In this document: one piece after another, positions 55,744-64,000 of the stretch | Layout: the number at the start of each line of letters is the position of its first letter | How positions within the stretch are numbered: the stretch's first letter is position 1 | Source: Clitoria ternatea | Taxonomy: Eukaryota > Streptophyta > Magnoliopsida > Fabales > Fabaceae | DNA length: 64,000 nt | NCBI GenBank assembly: GCA_037962975.1 | Contig: CM075673.1 | Span: 17,468,001-17,532,000, forward strand | Reading direction: 5' to 3' | Program-made: the position numbers and the translations under genes | The notes under the pieces: generated by a model | What the model was told of the DNA's origin: nothing | Database searches by the model: none | The model's input: the letters and a program-made list of their open reading frames with translations, nothing else

Positions 55744-58700
55744 ATGGATGCCGCCGTGAAGCCGGAATCGGAATCCGCAACCGTTCCGGTGGGTCAGCCT
55801 CGGGAACTTTCCGTGGTGAATGGTTACATTGTTTACACTCGAGCCAAGAGGTCTCTCGATTCCTGTAACGGTTTGCCAGAAGAAGCGGAGCTTGCCGTGA
55901 AACCGGAGAATTGCGGCGCGGGAAGGGATAGCGAGTGTAAAGAGGAGGAGGAGGAGGCGGTGGTGGTGAGGACGTTCAAACGATCACGGCGATTGGCGTC
56001 GAAAGCGAACGTTGAATCGGAGTCGGAACAAGCTGTGAATGGGAATTGCGAGGGCGGAATTAACGATGCATTAACGGCTTCAAAGAGCAAGAACAACAAG
56101 TTGGAGTTGAAGATGTCGAAGAAGATTGCGGTGAACAGGAATCCTATGACTGTTAAAGAGCTCTTCGATACAGGTTTACTCGATGGAGTCTCTGTTGTTT
56201 ACATGGGCGGCATTAAGAAGGTTCGTTTCGAATGAAGAAGTACATTCTGGCAAAAATACATAAATAAATAAAGTATTTTAAAATTTAAATATTATGGTAA
56301 TTTAAAATTTAAAGGTTATAGTAATTTTTTCTTTTCATGGTTATAGTAATTTGTAGTTCAGTATCGATATCGAATTTAGTGGGAAACATGCCTTGGGTTG
56401 TAAATTCAAGACAAAATCACTTTTGAGTACGACTGTTTTATTGGCATTTTTTTGTTTCCATGAAATAGGTAGATTGTGCCACGTCTTATTTATTTATAGA
56501 AAAAGTAATTGGGCAATGTAGGACTTAGACTTGTCGGACATTTTGGTGGGCAGCTTAAGTGTATTTTGATTCATCTTTACACAGACTAAAATGAATTTTC
56601 ATAATATCCTGAAAATCAATTCAACCCTCGGAAAATTTTACAGAATTGATATTAAATTAAGGGACCATTTGACGCATGATTTTTTCAGTTTTAATAAAAT
56701 TATTGTTCTCTTATCTAAAATATTTTATTGTTAAAAAATTTATATACTTTTTTAAACACTGATTTTTTTTTTTGTTTTCACTGTTATTATATAAATTATG
56801 GAAAATAAGAAATAATATGTAATTAAAACTGAAAATAAAAACCAGTTCTAATTTTACCCCAAAGGAAATTAATAAAATTACAATAATCTAGAATCAATTC
56901 TAACTCAAAGACACATCAAGTGTTTTTCGTTAATAAGTTGTTTTTTTAATGAAATAAGTTCAGCAGCTACAAAATCTTAGCTAGGTCGGCTATACAGTAA
57001 AATGGAACAATTAAAAACAAATGAACTATTCAAGAATTTTAAATAAGTTAAAAAGAAGATAGGAGAAATAGAAAATATTTACACACGTTTTTTATAATCT
57101 ATTCCAAACGCATCAATTGGTGAGTAATTAAGTGAGCCATTAGGATTATTAGGAGAAGCTAGAACAAGGCATTTACCAATTTAGTTACTTTATTACTATT
57201 ATAGCACTACAAATGTAGTTAAAAGTGAGACGACAATGTCATAGACACTAGCTCTCTAAGCATCTTAGAACCTGTGAAGTTATTTCATAACTGCCATTCT
57301 CGCAGGTGCTCGGTGGTGTAATTTAAAATGGGTTGCTTTGATATATTTATCGGCCACGGTGTTTTGTATTGATAGTTCGATAATGTTAATATCACTAATT
57401 ATATTATACTAGTAGTATATGTTATATGTTGTTATTATTATTGTAGGCTTCGGGATTACGAGGTGTTATTAGAGATGGGGGAATATTGTGCTCCTGCTGT
57501 ATGTGCAATGGACGCAGGGTGAGTTCTGATTCTAAGTTTTCGCACCCATTTGTTTCCTAGTTCTGTGAGTGTCCCAACCTTTTTTTCCTGCTTATGTAGG
57601 TTATTCCACCTTCTCAATTCGAGATCCATGCCTGTAAGCAATATAGGAGAGCCGCGCAGTATATTTGCCTCGAAAATGGGAAGAGCCTCCTTGATCTATT
57701 GAGAGCATGCAGGGGAGCTGCCCTGCATACTTTGGAGGTTACCATTCAAAATTTTGTTTGTTCTCCACCTGAAGAAAAATATTTTACTTGTAAAAGGTGC
57801 AAAGGTGAGCTTTGCTATTCAGAGGCATTAGTTTTTGGTGTGCAAAATTACTTGGAGTTTGATTTTGATTTTGATTTTGATTTTTTTGGGGATTTCCCTT
57901 GGGGTGCTTATTTTTGGTATTTCTATTTGTGCTGTAGGATGTTACCCTTCTTCATGTGCGGAAAGTGTGGGGCCTATATGCCGTTCTTGTGTAGAATCAA
58001 GGAAATCCGAAGAAAGTTCAAATAACGTAGTTGGCAAAAGAGTCAGGTACTCATTTCTTCTACTTAAGTTGTCAGTTATGCACATGTTTGATGACCTGAT
58101 TTATGATGAGATTCTAGATAGAATTTCCTATTGTTTTTTGTTAAAAATCTCACATTGACTAAAAATATGGCCAATCAAAAGTATAGAAGGTGGAGGGTAA
58201 TCCTCATCCTATGAGCTAGCTTTTAGGATTGAGTTAGGCTCAATACCCAAATTTAAGATGGTATCAAAGCCTATTCTAGATCTCCACGCTCCATTCCTAA
58301 GTGTGGGGATGTTCTATAAGTCCCACGGACCACCCGTATTCATCCACACTCCATTCTTGAACGCGAAAGGGTGTGTTAGTAAGTCCCGTGGGCCACCCAT
58401 ATTCATCCACGCTTTATTCCTGAGTGTGAGGGAGTGTGTTAAAAGTCCCACATTGACTAGAGATCTATGGTTAATCAAAAGTATATAAGGTGAAAGGTAA
58501 TCTTCATTTTATGAGCTAGCTTTTAGGATTGAGTTAGGCCCAATATCCAAATTTAAGACTTTTTAATATTTAGCACTCTAGAAGTGAAATAGTTACCCTT
58601 GCTAGATGAACCTGCCTTTTTGGTTGGTTAAGACTTGTGAACATACGTTAATTGCTTTTGTATAAGAGAAGTGTGGCGATTATAATAGCCTAACTTTTCC

Positions 58701-61700
58701 AATTATTTTGTTAAGCTAGGGCTGGGGATTTAATCATATCATATGAAATGATATAATGTCACGGTTTAATGGAAGTCAAGGCTAGGTTCAAAATGTTAAA
58801 ACTTGAAGGCATGTGGATTCCTTCCCCCGCCCCCTCTCTAATTTTATATTTTCTATTTTTATTTTATAAAATATTTCAGATCCCCTACACCAGTGTCAGT
58901 CTGCAATCCGTCCAGTACTTCTGAGCTATCTATCTCTTCTCAAATGAAGAGGCACCGGAAGAAAAGAAAAAAGTTGGTATTCATATCTATTTTTCATCTA
59001 TCCTGTATACCCCTATAAATTGATAGCTTTTGCATGTTATTTTTCACTAACAAGTGGTCTATGTGGTTTACATTTTTTTTTTATAATGTGCTTTACATTG
59101 TTTCAAACTAATATTCCATTAATTGATACATATTTTTTTGATAACTGATGTGTTATCTTCTCTCTCTCCCTTTTTGTTCACTTACATGTTGCCAACTGTG
59201 TTATTAAGGTCATCAAAAAGGGTTAGCAGCTCAAATTCTTCCAAGAATGCTTCGGTACCTGTTCTACCCCGGAAGAAAATTTTGTCGAAGATGAAAAAGA
59301 AGTTTGTGCATACCTTTACTTTTGGCTCTCTTGGTGTAGTTAGGATAATATGGTTGTAGATAAATTGTTCACAATCAATTAATTTTTCACTTCTATTCTA
59401 ATCAACTGTATTTCCAGATCAGTGCCATTAAAGTTGAAGTCCCAAAAAGAAACTTCAAATTCAAAATGTTTATCTAGAAAGAGCCAATGGAAGATAACAA
59501 AGAAGTCAGTTCCTATTTCCCCTTTATTTATGTGTCTATCTAGCTGTATTGCTTTTGTCACTCGGTGTTGATGATAATCATTATTGTTAATGCAATGTAT
59601 TCTTCTCAAGGGATCAGCGGTTGCATAAGTTAGTTTTTGAGGAAGATGGATTGCCTGATGGAACTGAAGTAGCTTATTATGCACGTGGACAGGTTGTTTG
59701 TGTGAATTTTGTGTACAAGTTATTGTATGTATTATTCTGTTAACAGTTACATTTTGGTTGGCAGAAATTACTTGAAGGTTTCAAAATGGGCTCTGGCATT
59801 GTTTGTCGATGCTGCAACACTGAGGTATCGCTCCTTACACTTGTATGTTTGTCGGCATTCCTTAAGAATTTGTAGGTATAATTTTCTTTCAATATTAAAT
59901 GTTGTGCAGATCAGCCCCTCACAGTTTGAGGTCCATGCAGGCTGGGCTTCTCGCAGGAAACCGTGAGTTTTTTTCCCTTCCTCAGTAGTTGGTGGGAAGG
60001 ATATTAAGCTGCTTTTTGAATTGCTTTTTGCTTGCACATATAGATATTAATGGCAGTGCAATGATGTTGAGCAGTTATGCATACATTTACACTTCAAATG
60101 GGGTGTCTCTCCATGAGTTAGCAATATCTCTCTCAAAAGATCGAAAATACTCTGCAAAGGACAATGATGATCTATGCATTGTTTGTTGGGATGGTGGTAA
60201 TCTGCTTCTTTGTGATGGATGCCCGAGAGCATTTCATAAAGGTCAGATATACATTACATAAAAAAAAAACTTGATGGAAAAATTATCTATTTGCTTTTGC
60301 TCCAACTGTTTGAAGTGTGGAGTTATCTTTTTTCGCACTACGTACGCTTTCATTCCTCTGCATTGGTGTAACTCAATAACTAAGATATTCTTTAGTAAAT
60401 TAGTTCATAGATTATTGATGTCTAAAGTGTTTCTAATTCTATACGACTACAAGGCTATTAAACCCTAAACCCTAGACCAGTGAACAGGCAGTTAACTGGT
60501 GTGAGTATCTTGTTAGGATAGAGGTGCACCTGAACCGACTATAAACGGGGTAGAACCAGTACCTGTTTTATGAGTTGATCCAGTTTGAAAAATATTTAGT
60601 GCAAGTTCCATGACTTAGTCGATGATGGGGCTGGGTTTAACAGCTCTGCCTAGGATGCTAATATATTAGGTTCTCTGAGAAAGTAAGACTTTAAGTGACC
60701 ATGGGGATCAGGATCATAGGTTACCTAAATGTAGGGCTTGTGATTCAGCACATGCCTCTTCTACACCCCTTTCTGCAAGAATAACAATGGAGAAGGAGCT
60801 AGAGAAATTCTTCTTTATCTACTCTTGCTGTAATATTTTTTCCTTTTTGGGTGTATACCACCTCATCAATTGCTGGGTTTTTACTAGATTTATTATCTAA
60901 ATGGAGTGTAATCATCTCTTGAACTTATTTTGTCTATCTTTAATGGTTGAGATTGTTTATCAAATGGAATTTGTACTTTGGCCATTCTTTCAGGAAATCG
61001 GTGTATGTCTATTATAATGTTGCATATCTTTCTAAATGGTACTACTAATCTTCAATTTCACATAGAAATAACTGAAACTGTTATTTGTGATGCCTTAATT
61101 TTGTTTCAAGATTTACTGAATGGAAGCAGTGAGTTTGTTTGATAAATTATGAGATAATCATCATCTTGTAAGCTGAGGGTTATGTTCCAATGTTTGAAAA
61201 TGTGCAGAATGTGCAGCTCTATCAAGTATTCCGCGTGGTGACTGGTACTGTCAATTTTGCCAAAACATGTTCCAGAGAGAAAAGTTTGTAGCGCACAATG
61301 CCAATGCCATGGCAGCTGGAAGGGTTGAAGGAGTTGATCCTATTGCACAGATTAACAATAGATGCATTCGCATAGTCAAAGACATTCAAGCTGAGCTGAG
61401 TGGGTGTGCTTTATGCAGGTAACACATTCATTGTAAAGATTTGAAGCCGTTATATGGACTTAGCTGTTGTCTACATTGTACTTTGTTGAAACTCCCACAT
61501 TAGCTAGAGATATGGTCAATTAAAAAAGTATATAAGGTGAGAAGAATTTTTATTCTACGAGTTTGTTTTTAAGATTGAGTTAGGCTTAATATTTAAATTT
61601 AACATGGTATTAGAACCTATTTTAGATCCGTTATTAGGCCTAACCCTGTAAGGGAGTGTATTGTTAGACCCATGTTATTGGACCCACCTGTATTTGTCCA

Positions 61701-64000
61701 TGCTCTAAATGTTCATTTTTGGGCGCGAGAGGTGTGTTGAAAGTCTCATATTGACTAGAGATATTGATCGATTAAAAGTATATAAGGTGATAGTAATTAT
61801 TATCCTATGAGCTAGTTTTTAGTATTGCGTTAGATCCAATACCTAAATTTAAGATGGTATCAGAGTCTATTCTAAATCCGTTATTTGACCCACTTATGAG
61901 GAGGTGTGGTTGTAAGTTATTGGGTCTCTCATATTTGTTCATGCTCCAGATGTTTATTCCAAGTTCCACATTTACTAAGAGATACGACCAATTAAAAGTA
62001 ATATAAGGTGAGAGTAATCCTTATCCTATGAACTACCTTTTAGGATTAAGTTAGACGTAATATCCAAATTTAAGATACTTTGAAATTGGCAACTGCCACC
62101 ATGTAGATGTGCTCTGCTATTTAATTTAATAAAAATTCAAAAACTGGTATTGTATATTTGTGATTGCACTAAGCTATACAATATAAATTGAACATTTTGT
62201 ACATGTAGGGGTACTGATTTCAGCAGATCTGGCTTTGGTCCCCGCACTATAATACTCTGTGATCAGGTATTCATTCTAGCCCAGTTTTGATTTTAATGTT
62301 TTCCTACAGGCCCCTGTAACGCACAGTCTAGTTTCCCTTGCTTATAAGGGGTTCTAATCATGGATGCAAGAAGTATATATTTTAGTTTTACTGAGCTAAA
62401 CTGGTGTTAATTGTCCCGTTTGCTTTTGCTACAGTGTGAAAAGGAATATCATGTTGGCTGTTTGAGGGATCACAAGATGGCATATTTAAAGGTTTGCAGT
62501 TTTTGTTTTGTATTAATATATGGATATGGGTACATTACAATGGCACCAGTTTTTGTTTTGGTCTGTTGCCAATTGCAGGAATTGCCGGAAGGGAATTGGC
62601 TTTGTTGCAATGATTGCATGAGAATACATTCTACATTGGAGAACCTTTTGCTTGGAGGGGCTGAGAGACTCCCTGATTCTCTCTTGGGTGTTATAAAGAA
62701 GAAGCAAGAAGAAAAGGGATTAGAACCCATTACTGATATTGATGTAAGATGGAGGCTTCTTAATGGCAAAATTGCTTCTCCTGAAACTAGACCATTACTA
62801 TTAGAGGCTGTTTCAATCTTCCATGTAAGTTCTGCTTACCCCTTCTGAACTTATTGTTAATCAATTTTGGTTACCCTGGACTTCAAGGTAACAAATGTTG
62901 GAACAACTTTGGATTCTTTTTATCCCAGGAAAGCTATTTTCATTCTTTTCCTGAGTTAAGTTTCTTCCCACCATGCAACTCATGTTCTGAGGGGAAAAAA
63001 GAGAAGAAAACTGTACCGCATTTGATTTCCTTTGGACTTATCACTTGAAAAAACCATCGAACCTATTTCCTTTATTCCAGCTTGTGTATAAGTATTTCAT
63101 ATACTTGTATGCTGCATTTATATGAGCTTTCCATATGGCATTGCTTGTGTGAAATGTGTTAGAACTTCATTCTATTTGGTGCCATATTTCTGTTTTATCC
63201 TTTGGGAAATAGTTTTTGGTCATTTAGCACAACATTTTGGGTTTATGATTGAGACTTATCTTGCTTGTTTCAGGAATGCTTTAATCCTATAGTTGATGCA
63301 GCTAGTGGACGTGACCTTATTCCGGCCATGGTTTATGGGTTAGAAACTCCTTTGAAGCATTTGTGTGTTGTGTCTAATTTTTCTCTTTATATTCCTTGTT
63401 GCAATTAATGTATCTCCCACATACAGAAGGAATGTGCGAGGTCAGGAATTTGGAGGCATGTATTGTGCGTTACTAACAGTCAAGTAAGAAGTGGTTTTCT
63501 TTATTTAACTGTCTTTACTTAATACTTTCAGTACTGTTTACAGTTTGTTGTTTTGATGTTGAAGTTCGTCCGTGGTATCTGCCGGCATGCTTCGAATTTT
63601 TGGCACAGACATAGCTGAACTTCCATTAGTTGCCACAAGTAATGGGAACCATGGAAAGGTGTGAGACTGTACTTTTAGTTGTCTTTCTCGCTTCCATCAT
63701 ATTCTTTCCTCTATTTGAAACTTTCTGGACTCTAGAAATTTAATTGATTGATTTGTATTGTGATCACCTATGCATACCTGGGTAGTGCAGTATTATTACT
63801 ATATTGTTTTGATCCAAACAGGGTTACTTCCAAACACTCTTCTCCTGCATCGAGAGGCTGCTGGCTTTCTTGAATGTGAAGAACCTTATGCTGCCAGCTG
63901 CAGAAGAAGCAGAGTCCATATGGACAGATAAATTTGGGTTTAGCAAGATGCAACCAGATCAGGTATATATTTTGCTTTTATATACTTTCGAGGTGGTAGC
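55744..64000 (+). CDS. Nuclear PHD-finger/GNAT acetyltransferase protein (IDM1-like class), 3' end outside the window
   Basis: Likely a chromatin protein that reads histone marks and acetylates histones. Nineteen exons join in frame: 55744-56220, 57447-57518, 57600-57804, 57938-58046, 58880-58972, 59209-59301, 59418-59504, 59611-59692, 59765-59824, 59910-59962, 60075-60241, 61208-61418, 62209-62266, 62435-62491, 62579-62824, 63274-63338, 63427-63483, 63565-63658 and 63822-63962, giving 809 codons so far. Order: acidic/basic N-terminus (1-159), a Jas/TPL-binding-type segment (about 140-252, FEIHACKQYRRAAQYI), a Ser/Lys-rich linker, a second such segment (about 385-460, SPSQFEVHAGWASRRKP), a C4HC3 PHD finger (about 477-520, CIVCWDGGNLLLCDGC), a second PHD-like finger (about 569-640) and the start of a GNAT domain (about 690 on, GMLRIFGTDIAELPL). 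All introns used are GT-AG; the exon 5 donor (GTTGGT) is the least certain. The start is the first ATG of the long exon 1 frame. The same domain order is known from Arabidopsis IDM1 and relatives, which link acetylation to DNA demethylation. Which paralogue this is cannot be told. Confidence 0.9.
57861..57887. repeat. GATTTT microsatellite in intron 3
   Basis: Four copies of the hexamer GATTTT in a row, in the 133-bp intron between exons 3 and 4. Confidence 0.85.
58139..58558 (+). mobile_element. TRIM-like miniature LTR element in intron 4
   Basis: Two direct repeats of about 120 bp (58139-58258 and 58437-58558) start TGTTAAAA and end AAATTTAAGA. The first is followed at once by TGGTATCAAAGCC, a methionine-tRNA-type primer site. 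The internal part of only 178 bp has a partly duplicated AGTCCC..GG.CCACCC segment and ends in a purine-rich GTGAGGGAG. The flanks TTTTT and CTTTT could be a target duplication with one change. Same strand as the gene; no coding capacity. Confidence 0.8.
60459..60475. repeat. Short telomere-like repeat in intron 11
   Basis: TTAAACCCTAAACCCTAG, two and a half copies of the plant telomere unit (CCCTAAA). Perhaps a by-product of break repair. Confidence 0.7.
61484..62075 (+). mobile_element. TRIM-like element with three LTRs in intron 12
   Basis: Three LTR copies of about 120 bp (61484-61604, 61735-61854, about 61955-62075) alternate with two short internal parts. The first two LTRs are each followed by a primer site (TGGTATTAGAACC, TGGTATCAGAGTC). 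The whole unit is flanked by a perfect TACTT duplication (61479-61483 and 62076-62080), so it behaves as one insertion. It belongs to the same family as the intron 4 copy but is more diverged. The third LTR has a damaged start. Confidence 0.82.

Noticed and set aside
56221..57446. Intron 1 of the PHD/GNAT gene considered as the end of a short single-exon gene (stop at 56235)
   Set aside because: A GT donor after GGCATTAAGAAG and in-frame joining to 57447 give a continuous protein with the known domain order.
60075..60261. ORF 59989-60261 considered as an independent small PHD protein
   Set aside because: It is exon 11 read through its flanking introns; the finger is completed by exon 12.
1..64000. 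tRNA or rRNA genes
   Set aside because: I found no stretch with the cloverleaf boxes or rRNA signatures; the tRNA-like words are primer-binding sites of retroelements.

Overview
The window is plant nuclear DNA, most likely from a legume and possibly a phaseoloid such as Vigna or Phaseolus. The evidence is an intron-rich PHD/acetyltransferase gene, a legume-type Sirevirus, Tekay-type chromoviruses with very long LTRs, and short LTR elements of the TRIM class inside introns. The genus is inference. About 54 kb of nested retrotransposons (roughly 1-53.9 kb) lies to the left of one host gene that starts at 55.7 kb and runs off the right edge.

Left block (1-24 kb). A Ty3 element (A, minus strand, mostly left of the window) shows only its leader, primer-binding site and 5' LTR. 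That LTR is split by a nearly complete Tekay-type chromovirus (B, 1339-14744, minus) with 4.4-kb LTRs and a 5-bp target duplication CCTTG. B's gag-pol has one in-frame stop inside integrase. After a short unassigned stretch comes a second, heavily decayed Ty3 element (C, 16050-24024, minus) related to A. In both A and C the end of the polyprotein continues into the LTR.

Middle block (24-46.4 kb). A decayed LINE (plus strand) is cut in its reverse transcriptase by an LTR element (E, 25966-44545, target duplication CAGGG). E has LTRs of almost 4 kb and only a 1.8-kb internal region without genes. E's right-hand LTR is in turn split by a Ty1/copia Sirevirus (F, 32094-41177, plus, target duplication ATAGG). 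F has almost identical LTRs, has lost its reverse transcriptase core, and carries a third ORF behind what looks like a promoter of its own. The order of insertion is LINE, then E, then F.

Right block (46.4-55.6 kb). This holds an old LTR-like remnant, a decayed relative of the E LTR in the opposite orientation (G, 48270 to about 50930), a solo LTR with a perfect TAAAT target duplication (H, 51258-53881), and an AT-rich stretch.

Host gene (55744 to beyond 64000, plus). Nineteen exons can be joined in frame. They encode a nuclear protein with two Jas/TPL-binding-type segments, two PHD-type zinc fingers and a GNAT acetyltransferase domain (IDM1-like class). A 23-codon upstream ORF lies just before its start codon. 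Two introns carry TRIM-like elements, one of them a three-LTR tandem.

The most unusual feature of the window is that LTRs of several elements are packed with a short CG-containing motif specific to the element. CACTCGG/CCGAGTG fills the LTRs of B, E and H; the palindrome TAATCGATTA fills F; and a GACGCATAG-like motif occurs in G. The motif arrays lie in LTRs whose other parts are partly shared, and many degenerate copies look like 5-methylcytosine deamination products. In F the array is repeated in front of the third ORF.
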